From Glandiceps talaboti (lineage: Eukaryota; Hemichordata; Enteropneusta; Spengelidae): a stretch of 64,000 nucleotides of DNA. The number at the start of each line of letters is the position of its first letter. Position 1 is the first letter of the stretch. The position numbers were made by a program, and so were the translations under genes. The notes under the pieces are model-generated. The model was given only the letters and a program-made list of their open reading frames with translations. It was not told the DNA's origin and ran no database searches. Where the stretch lies: the NCBI RefSeq assembly GCF_964340395.1, contig NC_135563.1, positions 16,599,651-16,663,650 of the forward strand. The letters run 5' to 3'. Below are positions 24,961-40,086 of this stretch, piece by piece.

Positions 24961-27720
24961 GCTAATAACACTGACTTTGCAGTTGACGGACTAAAAACAA
25001 TGTACGAATTCAGAAGGGGATATTAGTAGCCAGGTCACTGCACATATACAGATTCCATGTAAACTTAGCATAGTAATGATAGCTGGCAGTTTCGATCACA
25101 CCAATCACTCACACAGGCTAACAGGGTCTGACTGTTACTTCTTTCTAAAGTAAACAAAGAGGCAAGAAGACTGAAATATTAACTGTTGATGAACAAATGC
25201 TTAGAAACAACTCATATAACCTGACAATGCTAGGCCACTTTATAGACATAATATGTGTTGAAAGCAAAGGAATATTGAGAATTAACGTTCTTCATATGTC
25301 TTTATGCATTTATTTACTTCAAATATCCTCCGAAGCTACTTTATAATGCAGTACTTATTTGAAAGGGGCCGCGACCAAAAAGGTCGAAACAGACACAAAT
25401 TCATACGTAAGAGATAAATATCCTTATAACATGAAAAGGTTAATGTAAAAAGGTGAAATCGGAAAATATAAAAAACGTTTCTTATTCTTTGAGATTATCT
25501 AATATAAAAACATAAAAGGAATTGAAGACTCACACACAGTCCCTTGATTTGAGGGGTCGAATTCCAAAGAGTAGCTAGCTGCACTAAACTGGAAACTTTG
25601 AGCGATTTTGATTTCGGAATGGGTTTATAAAATCAGACAAAGGGTAATGAGTATGCTGTAGATAAGTGTACAAACTATTTCTTTATTTGTCGATATCAGT
25701 GAAATATCCAATATGACCGCTACTGGTCACAGTGTTACTTGAAACATTCGGAAGCGGAAGCCGATGAAGGTAAATAGTTTATGGGTTACACTGCTAGGAG
25801 CTTGGAGCGAACCCACTTGATACTTTACAACAAAAATGAGGTGATTGCTATTGAACTGAAAAAGTAGTGAACGTGATGTGTGTCGTTTAACGTCTCGAGA
25901 CTATCCCTCAAGTGGTTAGTTGTCACTGAATTGATGTGCAGTATCCATCTATACATTAGTGGAGGAGTGAAGGTTAATTATGACGAAAGTGTCTAATTCT
26001 AAGAGTACTATACAATCCAAACAATGTCACGCTATTCGTTTTTGTATAGAGTACGCTCTCAGTATATATTGTAGCTGAAGCAGGTCATTCGAGTTTATCG
26101 TTAGATTAATTCGCCTAATATACAACTCGTCTAATTTCCAAATGGAAAAATACTGTACCGTCGGTATCAACGTTTGCATTGAGTGGAAAAACAAATCAGT
26201 GTGATGCAGGTCTAGCATATAGAATAACTTAACGCGAGGGTTCAATAAATGGTGCTTATTAAATTAAACGGAGTTGCCGTGTTGTATGTTCACTAGAGTG
26301 ACTTTGAGTTGGCTGAGTTAATACATAGAGTATACAATTTAGATCAAGAAGCCGTTTGCTTTAGTGCAATATTGTTGACAATACTGTCCATAGGTTAATT
26401 CAGGAGGATCAAGTTTAAACTGTTAATGTGGGGATAGCTATCTGTTATAACTCGGATATAGCATGTAGGTAATTACTCTATGCCATTTACGGTATCCCAT
26501 TCAATGATTCGTCTACTCAGTATTACATAAGATTTCAAGTTGACGAATATCGTCCAAAATATTGATGACAATTATTTTGGCTTGGAGACCGCAAGGTAGT
26601 GTTCACGACACAAAAACTCCGTGGTATCTAGTTATGCCACACATGATCATAATATTTATTATTTAAAGAGAACGTTTTCTATGTAACGTGGACATTCAGG
26701 GCCTGTCTATCAGTGCGGACACTCATATAGCACCTTAGGGTAAACCTGAAGCCGTCTGAATTCGGAAAGGCCATCCCTACTTTCCAAATTGGAATAGTTT
26801 TGAAGTTCTTGTTGAATGAACGCACGTACCCTCTATTTCAAAGTAATTGTGAACTATTTATAACATTTTAACCATCAAATTAAATGAATGTCTCTTATCA
26901 AGTGATTTCGCTCAGACTACGATAACGGCTTTTATTGACTCAAGTATAGTTGAAAAAAAGACGCAGCTTAATAACTGCACCTGGAAATTCCAAAAACTGG
27001 ATCGCAACATTCTTGTACTATCCTAGCGTTGTGTTCAGTAGGTCTTGTGACTGGACACACATATTCTGTTATTGAGCTGATTGGTTGAATTTAGTAAGCA
27101 ACGCTGGAATGAGTGTTACTAAAAGGTTTAACAAGTCACAACTTTTCGGTCAACCATCATCGATCATGCAGTACAGTAGACAGTAGTGTCAAGGAAGTGA
27201 CACGGTGTAAGAGTATAGCGATCCATCTATGCTTAAGGCTATATTTATACATGGTAAATGCCAACTTAATCTGTACCTACTGATGTGTAAATACCTTACA
27301 GCTATAATTTGTATAATTTACTTTGAAACAAGAATAATCATGAGTTGCATACCTGTTATGCAACGCGATTGTATTACCGCGACATCGCCCACGGCGGCCG
27401 ATAAGACGAGAGATGATTTTCAGAATCAAAAGTTCACATGTCTTAATTTAAACTGTAAATGGGCGAATATCATATCGAATTCAGATAAGGGTATTTTCTA
27501 ATGTTTTGGTGAATTAAAATCTAAATTTGAACATTTTGTCAAAGTAAATTAAAACAAACATCAGTCTTCTTACTTGGTTTGAACTCATGATATGATGGTC
27601 TTCTACGTTCTAGAGTACAAAATGTACGAACATATTTGCCGCCCGTCACCACCCCCGAAAATTCAGATTCTAAGAATATTTGATTTCCAGGGTCAGACCA
27701 ACGCGATACGTTTAATTGCC

Positions 27721-27725
27721 TAAAT

Positions 27726-27792
<67 letters not shown>
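27721..27792. repeat. (TTTA)n microsatellite
   Basis: About 18 TTTA units. Confidence 0.95.
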
Positions 27793-27794
<2 letters not shown>

Positions 27795-28231
27795 TTACTT
27801 TTTTTCCCAAGTTAGTACCCTAATAGAATACATAACCTTCTAAAATACTAGTATATCCAGATACACATGGTTGCATGCCATGTTTGTATGTATGCCATTT
27901 TAAACTTTAGTGAACGACACTTTGTTACGACACTTTATGGCATGATGACGCTGGTGCACTGCCACATCGACTGTTACTAACTGGTCCACGTATTCAGCAA
28001 ATCAGGGGCAACTCACGTATTTAAAGTGGCTGTAAACAACGTAAATTAAGCTGTTTTAACTACTTTATAAACATAAGAATGACAATTAGATCTCCATGTC
28101 AAGTCTAGAACAATGGTATTGAATATTAAAACTCAAAAGTGTTGCTTTCCAATAGACAATTGATACTGTTCAATGTCTATGGTATTCCATTCTGTGACAA
28201 TCATCAAGGTCATAGTTTGTTTGAGTAGTCT

Positions 28232-28235
<4 letters not shown>

Positions 28236-28305
<70 letters not shown>
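28236..28305. repeat. (TA)n microsatellite
   Basis: About 35 uninterrupted TA units. Confidence 0.95.
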
Positions 28306-28307
<2 letters not shown>

Positions 28308-29091
28308 ATATCATTCCCAATATCTGCCTTTAAGTTAGTTCACTAAAAAACGAGTGATGACCTAAGGGGCCCTGTCACTGTAAGTCAAAGACCGACAGTG
28401 ACGCACTCCTTCGGTGATAAGTACCATACGACTGAGGAGATATGATGCATCAATACAATAATACTCGCATAAGCTTAATGTATAGAAAATATTGACAATT
28501 GTGAACGTTTTACGTCAGTCCTTCATTTCGAGCCGCAATGACGCATGCGCACTTTAGACTAAAAGTCTAGTTGTCGTGAAGTAGTACAACCATTTACAAA
28601 ATCCTTATACGAAAGAGTTAATTTATTGCACTATATAATATATAATTATGTTACCTGACAACGCGGGTTGTATATCTATATAACACTCTGTATAACATTG
28701 GTAATCATCAAATATCATAAGTACCTAGGAAATCTTACAACATTCCATTCCATGACATGACAAAGTAAACATATATTTAGTGCAACCCAACGGCGTTATT
28801 TGAAATAATAAATTCTGCTTGACTTCCCCAGTGGTAAGTTCAGTACGTTGTTCTGATGGCAATATGTCATCTCAAGAGGAGAGCAAGTAATATCGTCTCG
28901 TCAATCTCAGATAATGCCTCCAAATATTTATCATAGTTTTTCACTCTTGAACACATCAGTGTAATGTATCTCGTTACATGGTACATGCTGTGAGATATTA
29001 TTACATTTGTAATATAACAAGATCACAGGCAAAATACATAACCCATCAAATGCACACAAAATACACACACACTTAATGTGTACGTTATGAG

Positions 29092-29165
29092 TACACACAC
29101 ATACATACACATACATACATACATACATACATACATACATACATACATACATACATACATACACA
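29092..29165. repeat. (ATAC)n microsatellite
   Basis: CA and ATAC units; the minus-strand Cys/Val/Tyr frames are artefacts. Confidence 0.95.
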
Positions 29166-32100
29166 TACTTACATCTTTCAATCGAAGAAAAGAATAATTC
29201 AAACAAACTCGTAAAGTCAAAGTTAGCCAAATACACAAAAATACAAAAACAGGAAGGTGTCAGTCTCGCTCTTACAGAAAGAAAGAAATTCAAATGATTA
29301 GAATACTGGAGCTTTAAACTCAAAATGCAACTTTTACAAAATCACAAGTACATACAATACAGAGTGAAATGACCCATTTGTTCAATTTTTACTAAAACAT
29401 AATCATGGACGGACACACATTATCTAACAGATCTATTTTACATCGTTCGTGGAGTCTCCATTTTGAAATTACCACCCACGTTTTAATCATCATTCCACAC
29501 TTTGCAATGAAGATACTTTGACAAATATATCCATCTCATACACGTGTTTACATAGTATCGAGTATGTTGTCATCGACATATGTTCTTACTACAGTACATA
29601 CGGGGAAAGTCACTGATTGTCATGGTTGAAAATCTGTCGGCAAATCCTCACAACGCGTCACTAAACTTTAGATATTCAGAAAACGTCGCCCAAGGGAAGG
29701 GTTATATATACTTCGGAGGTAAAGTAAATGTTGGTATTGTTTCAGGTCAAATATTTATTGCTTTAATTTATGAAGCGAACAGGAGTTACTATAACGTAAA
29801 GTTTTTTCATGTGTATGTATCTCTCAACTTACACTACACAGACAAGGCGTGATTTCTTTGTCTCTGTGCCCCGTAACGTTTGCTACGATCAGACTACTAG
29901 TAAAGATGGGGAATCGATTTTTCAGTTACTACCTAAGACTAGAACTCAACACACGTTCACAAGGGACACTCTGTCTAAGCTTCCTATTCAAGTCAATGTT
30001 ATTTTGGGTGATACGGCTATCAGTATATACTTTTAGTGAATTGTATCTTTGGGAGTGGTTGAAAAATGATTTTTGTAAATACAATTTGTACAGATATTAT
30101 CTATTCAGTGCACATTCAGCTAGGCTTATATGAAATACAGCACTGTAATGCGTATTAAATGTACAGATACTTTCATGAAAGCGTCCATGCAAATATATAT
30201 ATATCGCTTGTTTAATCTATCTCATGTATACATTCAGTTAAATTCAAAAGACTAAACCTCTTCACAAAGAAATAGGTTTTCGTTTGTGTGTGCAATGTAC
30301 GTGACCAGATAAATACTCTACCTTTACAACTGGCTGACACTTATGTCCAAACCAAATTACGAGTAAATTTGTCATATCTATGAAGTTTTACTAGGAGTAT
30401 TTAGTGAAAAGACATATAAATAACCTGCAGAGTCGACAGAAAACTTTACTGTGTGGTAAACAGATCAAAATCAGTTGGCAGTATTTATAATGTAGCTAAG
30501 AAAACATTCAAGTAAATTATGTCATTCGTAACCAGCTATCGTAAATACGTTCTGGCGCTTTCTGTCAAAACACCTCTCTCACACAATCTCTAAATTACGT
30601 GGGGAGATTGAAACAGATTTGTACATATAATCCCTCCTATACATCTGCGCTCAACAAAGTGAACCGGAAGTCCAAGTAAAGATAGTCACTGACGTCAGGT
30701 TAGATAATCCGGAAACAAGGATTGACTTTCTACAGGTACCTGCAGAGCAGACTGCACTCTGCGAATATTTCAAATACATTGAGTCAGCACACACTGATAA
30801 AGTGATAAAGTGAAATCACAGACGGTAGATTGATGTTTTTTTCTCAGCACAGTTATTTGGGCGCTTATGGTTTGCAAAATCTCCCACGTCCTGGCCTCAG
30901 AAAATGATCTTACGATGTGATTTCTCGGTGACCTTTTGGAAGATTTCCATTAATTTGAAGACTATGAGGAGTGGTTAATGCATTTGTAATTTTGATAATT
31001 ACCATTGAGAAGGCTTTACAAATTATGGTAATACAGGGTCAGTTAGTTACTCGTAATTAATATGTGTAATTTACGTTATTGCGTTAATGGTTATTCACTT
31101 AACAGACCAAAGGAAATGAGTGACCAAAAGGAAATGAGTGAATGTATACTGGAGACATTATTTCAGAGTGGCATAATACAGTTCCAAGGTAATAAGTATT
31201 CTTCTCACTTTCAAGGAGTGGATTAAAAGACCAATGTCTCAAAGGACTTCATTCATCATGAACGAGTTTCTGTGGTAAATGAGAAGCTTAGATCAGGTGG
31301 ATACATTAAACTCCGAGTATGTATTTTATCGAGAGCAACAACTCATTGCATTTCGAGGACTAGAAAAAAGAAGCCGATGTGTATGCCCTGGGTACTTGAG
31401 TACTTCACGCAAATATATTTACGCCATGCATCAAGATCACACCGTTTGTAAAGAAAAGTTGACCCGTCTACTAAATTAAAAATTTCCCATTGACATTAGT
31501 TGGCATATGAAGACTGACCCTTCTATCTTCACCCTTCTTATTAGTCTGTCATTACCGGGATACCATAAAATCATTAATCCAAGTCCTATATTTGTTAATA
31601 AATCTTGATCGGGATAAATAATCTACTTAAGAAATAAGCCCCCCTCCTGAAAAAGTTACGTACACCTGAAACTGAGAGATAATTGTGCAAGAAATTCAAG
31701 TTTGTGAAATTTAACTTTGAGAAGACTGTTTTTATTTACAGTTAAAACACATTTCCACACTTGATTAGCTTCAATGATTCATTAACATGCTGAAAGCATT
31801 ACTGGGACAAGCCATTAAAGAAGCAAGTCCACTTGTTATCAAAGAGTACCAATATTTACACATGTGATGATGGGCTCTTACATAACACAAGTAAACAGTG
31901 TAGTTCACAGCTTAAGATCATTTCTAAGGAGTGGGTCAATTGAGGCAAACCTTATCTCCGTCTTATATCAGTTGTTATCAATTTATTAGGCTATTATAAG
32001 TAACACTACAAACAGCTTTAGAGATGCAAACAACTTTTATGACACCCGTTTTCGTCAGGCAAGCCCGCGGGTTTGTTGCACTTGGACCGTTAATGGCTTG

Positions 32101-33208
32101 TGAATGTCATGGTGAAAACGCAAGACATAAAGAAGTGATATATTTCAATGATTATTTCCAATAATTGAATGTGTTTCAATCTGTAGATTTCAAATAATTG
32201 TTTCAAAGCCATTAAATACAAGGTACTAACGTATTACATGTGCTCCAGCTACCAAAGGTTTGGTGCTCCTGTTTATGGATAAATACTTAATAATAAAATA
32301 ATAATAATAATAATTATTATTAGTAATTAAATTCTTCTATATTTGGATTAAAGACCATCCCTTTGTTGGTAGTTTTGTTTACTTATACTACTAAAATTTT
32401 GTAATTCTTTTTTTTTTTTTTTTTTTTACAAATACTAAAAACTAAGCTGAACGTTTATTGTTGAACTTGATAGAATCATAGTGGTGTTACTTCATAAATC
32501 CATTTGGAGATCTGATAAGCTCTATTAACCTTGACAATCAATTAGCTGAATATTGATTAAACCGGAAATGCTACCGATTATGAACAGCCAGCCTTTATAA
32601 AGGAGTGTAAATAACTTCCATGTAGGGTTTCACTGGAGAGAACAAATCATGCAGTGACACCATTACCCGATATGTAGAGGCCGTCGACCAGGCGTGTAAT
32701 TATGTGAATGTTTTATAGTCATCCGATTGGCGATTCGTGAGTGTGTAAAGAACATTTTGATCAAGCGGGTAGGTGCACTTGTGTATATTGACTACTACAA
32801 GATGCAACCAACCGAATATGGAACACGATCCGTTAGATGATCAAAATAGGCAAATGATCTCTGCGTATTCACGATGGGCATGTGCTTGTTACGTTACTTG
32901 TAAAGGACATTATTAAATCGACTTCTATACCATCTAACCATGTTAAAGTCATTAGGAAAGTCATGCTAATGAATTTAGGAATAGCAGTGTATATATACTA
33001 CTTAATGAAAACAAATTCTAAAATTTAAAATTGAATTGACTTTCGAAGATCAGGGTAACAGTTATTGCGATTCGAAAAATGCACTGCTTTCAAGCCAGTG
33101 TTTTTGTAAAACCTTTCAGAGCATTTTCTCATTCTATAGCGAAATTACAACATGGCGAGATGGCACTGTTTCAAAGTCAACTGCGGACATTTCTATTGAA
33201 TAATTCCT

Positions 33209-33416
33209 AGGGGAGGGCCACTCCAGGAAGGTGTTTTCATAAACTTTGGGTTCTAGGGGGTCATTTCATGATTTCACAAGATATGCCAAGAAACACCAAA
33301 TTGAAACTTTTTTCCATCTCTATTGTTATTTCAGTGGTACGTAATTGCCTAATGAATCTTAGCGGACATGAATATTAAATGCACAGTAAATATTCATGAC
33401 TATATATTTCAAGGAA
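33209..33416 (+). mobile_element. Copy of the CACTCCAGG repeat family
   Basis: It opens with GGGAGGGCCACTCCAGGAAG. It shares GATTTCAC, GCCAAGAAACACCAAA, TGAAACTT and AATATTCATGACTAT in the same order as 50239-50450. The end motif matches the terminal inverted repeat at 3043-3156. No ORF. Confidence 0.6.
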
Positions 33417-33836
33417 TAAGCTCTTAAACGTTCTCCTTGAGTTTGTAGTTTTTTACGTGGGTGAAACAGTTTATATAAAAACCTGATTAACCATTATAGT
33501 ATAATTTTATTATTGATGCTTACCTTAGACATTGTCATATGGCGTGTTGAACGCGTGTATGTTCTTTGCATTTTTGTATAGCATAATAAATAGCGTAGGT
33601 TTGAGTTCTGTCAATATATAGACTACGAGATAGTTAAAAATCCATTCAATTCAAGTCAGTAAGTAGAATGTTACAGGTACCTTTTAATATGCGACACACA
33701 TTAACCACCCACAATTTATAAACCCAGCTTAGGTTTAAAACTGACAAAACTGGCTGCCACTCAGTCATTGTCAATGATGGTCAAGGTAGAGGTAAAATAT
33801 AGTGACACTAGCAGAAAGGTAAAATATCTTAATACA

Positions 33837-33975
33837 GATAGGTCAGGGTCAAAGTCAAAATTCTCAAGGTCTTAAAAAGAAAGCTTCCACCTTATAATAT
33901 GGGCCAGACACTTGAATGGAGTCTGTATATATACAACAGCTTTTGAGTTTCATACGCAGTAAACAGTGATATATA
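33837..33975. repeat. Second copy of the 24478-type dispersed repeat
   Basis: It carries GGTCAGGGTCAAAGTC, AAGAAAGCTTCCACC, CCAGACACTTGAATGGAGTC and a TATATA stretch in the same order as the copies at 24478-24725. Confidence 0.5.
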
Positions 33976-35164
33976 GTACGTTGACACTTAGTCAAAAAAG
34001 AATACCATGGGTAACACACAAATAACTATGCATGTGTACATTTCTCCGTTCTGTATTATTCGTAAACATGATTTAAAGACGTTGGCAAAACATAAATATC
34101 CGTGACATGCAAGAAATGGCTAGATTTTGATAATAGTGGTCAAAGATCAAATGCCAAGATCTTAAAAGTAAGCACCTGCATATGAGAATGTGGAGGTATG
34201 CACTTGTCACATGTCAATGTTTCGGATATTTATTATCTCATGAATGTTTAAAACAAGACAGTAGCAAATATCAAGTTAATAGAGTGTTCAATCTGGAAAA
34301 AAACTCGATGAGTCTTAAGTTTCTAAATTGTAGGTACAGTTCTACAAGCATGTGTTGTTGCGTCGATCATCATAGTAAATCGACACAGATGATGCAGTTG
34401 CTCATATGATTTCGTATTATTGAATCTTGACAGTGAAATCCTTAAGAATGGTGTCACAGTAACTTTAAACACATAGAAACGCATAATATGCCACATTGCA
34501 TTTCAATGAGCATTTACATAAAACTTTCCTCTACAACTCCGAAGGCCACACTTGATGACGTGTATTTCTTTCAAATTTACAATGTTTTCACAGAGAAGTC
34601 GTTACAGATAACCCTATCCATTCTCTAATAATGAGAGGTTTTATACATTCAGCAATTCAAGGAAATACTTCAATTCGCAATCCCGATTGTGTAATGAAAT
34701 TCAATGGTATTAGTCTCTGTTGACTCCAAATCACCACTTCTATCAGACAGTAAGTAACGAAACGAGGGACAATGATGAGTATGTAAAAGTGCACGTCGAT
34801 TGCGTAATTTCTCAAAGTACGAAGGGATCCCATTTTCTAAGCTTGTCAAGTAAAGTAGATAGTACCAAGTGTCATGAACTTACTGACCCTGAGACAATCC
34901 TGCAAATTGACAGAGGTATAGAGATACAACTATCTGGGGCAAATTTTGACAGTCTTGTGCGTAAAAAGATTATGTATTATCATATGAATATATCGTGACA
35001 TCACAAGATCAGCCATTGATGCACAATAATTATCCTGTTTGTGCCACACTTTGAATGTGATAGTAATAATGACTTGAACATTTGCTAGAAATTAAGACAA
35101 TTGCCATAGTGAATCATTTGCTTTCATTTTCACCTTCCGTACGTAGTAGAGAGATTATGTTATG

Positions 35165-35318
<154 letters not shown>

Positions 35319-35439
35319 GCCAGGTTATTTCACAAACTATTTTATTAATTTAAAGAAATTAACACACCTTTCTTATAGTAATAACAAGAATTATGATTCA
35401 AGAGCATAAGTAATGACTTTCGGTAACGATAAATTAAGA

Positions 35440-35810
35440 CCCGCGTTCTGTAAATCCTGCTGATGTAGCTCTTAGTTTTAATGAGACATTTGAACATTGT
35501 CAATGATTATTGCCAATTAGGCAATATCTTAACAATACAAGCTTTATGTTTCATATACCTTTGTACGCAAATTGATGATTGCAAAAGGCATGTATCATAC
35601 AATCCTTGGTGATTTATTTCTTAAGGTTGATAAGTCATTTGCATAATCAATGTGGTTATTGCAATTGGGCAATGTCTTAAGAATCCAGGCTTCACATGAT
35701 GATAACGAAGTGTATATAACCTATAAAATTTGTCGGATGTAACTCTTAATTTTATTGAACAATTTGCGCAATTAGTTAGATAATATCTTAAGATTGCAAG
35801 CTTCAAATTA
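35440..35810. repeat. Diverged tandem repeat, about three copies
   Basis: The motif set GATGTARCTCTTARTTTTA, then CAATTAGGCAATATCTTAA, then a CAAGCTT-like stretch occurs fully twice (about 35462 and 35736). A partial copy lies between them near 35655. Divergence is considerable. Confidence 0.45.
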
Positions 35811-36849
35811 AATATAACTTGGTACATAAATTCACACTAACAGTGCGTAGTGCGCTGTGAAGCTGCTTGGTGTAAACGTGAATTTGCATATGTCATTTGC
35901 ATAATTATTTAACCAATTATGAAAGGGGTTTATCATACACAGTAGCTCACAATTTTGCATACCGACAACGCCTAGGAATGGAAAGGCTTGCATTTTTGTC
36001 CTCACATGTACACAACAGAAGGCATTTAGTTTGCCTCTGGTCAGTTCAAGCGATTTCTAGTATACACATTCAAAAGACACACATAACAAAACTTTGTTCA
36101 AAACGTGGGAACACGACAAATAAAGCATAAGTATTTTAGCTGTTTTGTAACGACTTTTAGTTTGTGTCCAGGCCTGATGCATTTGCTGATATCATGAGAC
36201 CATTATAGCTTCTGGTACATCACGATACAACGGTGCAATCCAATTATTACTGTTCCACCGTGTATCATAGGGAACACATGGTAGTAATCAGTACGTTGTA
36301 ATGCTTTGAGTCATTGATCTGGGATGGAAAGTGTAACAGAGCACATCACTTTAGTCAGACAGTGATTTGTAAATTGGCAGTTTCCGAAAATCTAGTGACA
36401 AGGTAATATATTCAAGGCACAACACAGATTTATCCCACTTGTGGCAATTTCTATGTATGTAGTCTTGCGCCGTTGTATTTTTTCATGTTTAGCAATCAAG
36501 GCTTGATTCAGTTCGATTTAGGAAAGTAGTAAAAATGACGAGAAAAGACTTCCATGCATTCAGCTGCTCTGTGTTCAGCCGTAAAATATATTGCTTGGAG
36601 AAAGGCTATGCCATGATTTGATCTTAGCAACTTTGATAATTACATTTTACAAATTAATAATCTGTAGCTCAGAGTTACAAGTACATTGTGCACAATTTGA
36701 TGAATGCTTTTTTTGTTTTTGAAAAACTGTAAAAAAAAAAATCTGGTATGTAATAACACTGCCGTTTGCTCCTTTCAGAAGCTTCAATAGCTTGACTGCA
36801 TGCCTTGACATTTATGTTGGAAACAGTCACTCTATATGTCTTAATATCG

Positions 36850-37685
36850 GACATATAGATTTTGGACTATTCACGAAGACAAAGTTACGAACATGTAAAT
36901 CGAATATACCTCGACAGCATCAGTATTAAAAGACTAATCCATGCATTTGTTACCTCTAGGCTAGATTATTCTAATGCCATCCTCTATGGATTACAATACA
37001 AAGAGATTCGCAAAATTCAATGTGTGCAGAATACAGCTGCTAAACTGGTTGTCAAACTGTGATCACATCTAACCAGTATTACGTAACCTTCACTGGTTAC
37101 TAACGCCACAAAGCATCGTGTCAAAATCTTGCTCATCACCTGCAAGGCTGTCAACAGTTTGTCACCATTCTACATCACTGAACTATTACCAATACACAAT
37201 TCGCCACACGCTGTACGTCCAAGCTCCCAGCCTACACCTGAGCACTTACCATCTTGGGTGTTGCATGCGCAACTACTACGTATGGAGCTCATACCTTCTC
37301 TGTTGCCGGTTCCAAGTTATGGAACTCTCTCCCAATTAGGAGAGCTAAATTGATTGAATAATTCAAGTCACAACTAAAAACATATCTGCTTACAAACATT
37401 TACAAGACGTATTGTACTTTTCACAGTGAAAGTGTGAATTTTTAGTATATTTCAATTTTTACGATATCTTATGCTACTCATTATTGTGATGGGTTTTACA
37501 AGTTTTTTAAGGTCTCATTCTTGAGTTTTGTAATTTAAAAGTGCATTGAGGCTGTTGCGTAAATCGCTGATAAGAATTATTAAAACAACCTGTACTGTAA
37601 GGGTTATTTCCGATTGCATTACCTCGATCCGAAACGATAATAAATATCTAAATGGCCATGACCGAGGTAGATAGATAGATAATAA
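36850..37685 (+). pseudogene. Decayed non-LTR retrotransposon (LINE) reverse-transcriptase C-terminus
   Basis: Three frames together read as the end of a Jockey/CR1/L2-type reverse transcriptase. First comes LIHAFVTSRLDYSNAILYGL with CVQNTAAKLV. Then, after a frameshift, HRVKILLITCKAVNSLSPFY with ITELLPIHNS. Then, after a second shift, YGAHTFSVAGSKLWNSLP and FKSQLKTYLL. These are the standard C-terminal signatures of such elements. Frameshifts and stops (for example after VVKL) show it is dead. A GATA-rich tail at 37665-37685 may mark the element's 3' end. Only the 3' part is present. It lies inside receptor intron 1, antisense to the receptor gene. Confidence 0.85.
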
Positions 37686-39435
37686 CACTATGTTCCATTA
37701 TTATGATATGATTAATATAATGGGAATGGTGCAACTAATTAATCCACACATTGAAACAATAAGATCGTGATAAAGTAATTTAGCCAATTACTGGTTAATT
37801 ATTTAATTAAGGCAGTGGCCATACATATTTAATTTATTGTTATCTGGAATAACGTATTATATTAGATATTCGTCATCATTGAATATCAAATGTACCTAAA
37901 ATAAATGTTCGGTTATTTCAAGTGTTAAGGTCTCAGCCCGTGACACAGAAAACAAATATCATTACTTAGCGAGAAATATAAAATATTGCAAGACACAAGA
38001 AAAGATTGATCATGTTTAGTTTCCATTTTCCCTTAAAAAACAACACCACGGCGTTTAAAAGATTTGAACACAAACACTGACAACTTCTAAACAACATGTT
38101 GGTTTTTATCAGTTGATAATAAAGCAAGGCAGTTTAATTTGTTTTATATGATATATATGGAATCTGTCGGGAATTACGTTTGTTCTATATTGATTGCTCA
38201 AAACAAAAATTTATAATAAAAATAATATAAAATGACACTCGACCTCTATGACTGTGACATCTTTTTCTTCTCAATAGTTTCACAATACACGATAATGACA
38301 ATAATGACATGTCGGAGTTTACATCGGTACCAAAACGAAAACGACATAATTGTATGAACGGTCTCTATAGCACGAAGTAATTCATAGCCCCGGATCTCTG
38401 CTCAATAGCAACTCACTGATGTATCTAAAAATAAATGTATTTGGTATATGCAAGCACTATAGTTACATTTAAAACGCTTACACTAGCATGCTCCTTATGT
38501 TATTGCTATAGGAGCTACTAGAACTAGTGTCGTGTTCTTATGATTTGTTTAATATATGTCACAGTGGAGATATACAATGCGATAAAAATGAAATTTGATC
38601 TTTTTTATTTCATTTAATATGGGAAAGCTAGCTATGTATACAAGTCGGTAAAGAAATCAAATTATTGTTTCAAACATCATTGTCTCAAACAGTGACTCTG
38701 TATGTGCATTCACCGAACGAAGCAAACGATCTGCTAAGGTATTCATTTGTAAAACAAAATGACGAATCGAACAGAAAGATTTCCTATTTATTGCTATTTG
38801 TGAGTCTGAATGTCGGATACCACAGGTTGGGAGTCTTTTATATCTCGACACACCAAAAGAACGAACATCTGACTTCTTTTGACGACATAGCAGTCAGTAA
38901 TCACGTGATAGATAGAATTGTGTGCACATATTAAGTGCATTAATATGATTGCAGATATTCGATTGATTTGGCTAATTGAAAAAAATGATAAATGTGTGAA
39001 ACATTTTATCAGACGGGTTAAAAAAATAAATCATACTTTTTTCAATAATTTATGTTTCTCGTAATGTGTAAATTTATGAACGGTGAGATTAAAAAGAGAA
39101 CATTGGCGCCATAACTGTTATGTTATCCTGTTAAACAAATTTGTTTGTATTTGAGATTAGACCCGACAAATGTTATCTCTCCTACAGCTTGCATAAAAAG
39201 TTAATGACATTCAACGAAGTTAAAGGCTGGTGAACATTAATAGCTCGTTTGATCATATCATTAATCCGAAAGGAGCAATACAACTTTAATTACCCACACT
39301 ATCTTGAAGTTGTAATATTATTATTCACGAATGGTTTCTCGATGGACACTAGAAATAGCAAAGGTCGCTGAAAAAGACAGGACCACCTAGGCTTACTTCT
39401 TGAACTCGATATGAATACATTTTAAACGATATATT

Positions 39436-39450
39436 CTCTCTCTCTCTCTT

Positions 39451-39493
<43 letters not shown>

Positions 39494-39503
39494 GGGGGGG
39501 GGG
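39436..39503. repeat. (CT)n followed by an 11-base G run
   Basis: A CT dinucleotide tract directly followed by a G homopolymer. Confidence 0.95.
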
Positions 39504-40017
39504 TACTTGTAAATTTACTAAAGTATTTCTTAAACTTATTTGTATTTCATTACTGAAACCAAACTATGATATAGATCTTTATAAAATGCAAACAAATTCA
39601 ACAAAGTTAACGTGATTTGTATGTCACTTTATCAACTAGCAATTCCACTAAAACTACAAATTATTGAACGATAAAATGTATCTGTGTAGGTAACTAATTA
39701 AGATACATATTGCCTTTGAATAACATTGACAATAGTGATCTGAGTCATATGTGATTAACGCTGGACGAGGACCAATTCATCAACAAACATTATCTTATCC
39801 ACGACCAAACGACAGTTTTAAAGTTAACGAATGTATTGTTATCGAGTAATTAATAATATGGCACCATTTCATTCAGAGATCGAAGTCGTTGTGACACATA
39901 AAATCTACTGTGTACCTAAGATGCAAGCTTACTGATAGTAATATTATAATATTTGATTTCTTAAAATAGTTCATAATCTAGGATGTCAGTAGTTACATTT
40001 TATGAAATGTACACATT

Positions 40018-40018
<1 letters not shown>

Positions 40019-40083
<65 letters not shown>
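40019..40083. repeat. (TA)n microsatellite
   Basis: About 32 TA units. Confidence 0.95.
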
Positions 40084-40086
<3 letters not shown>

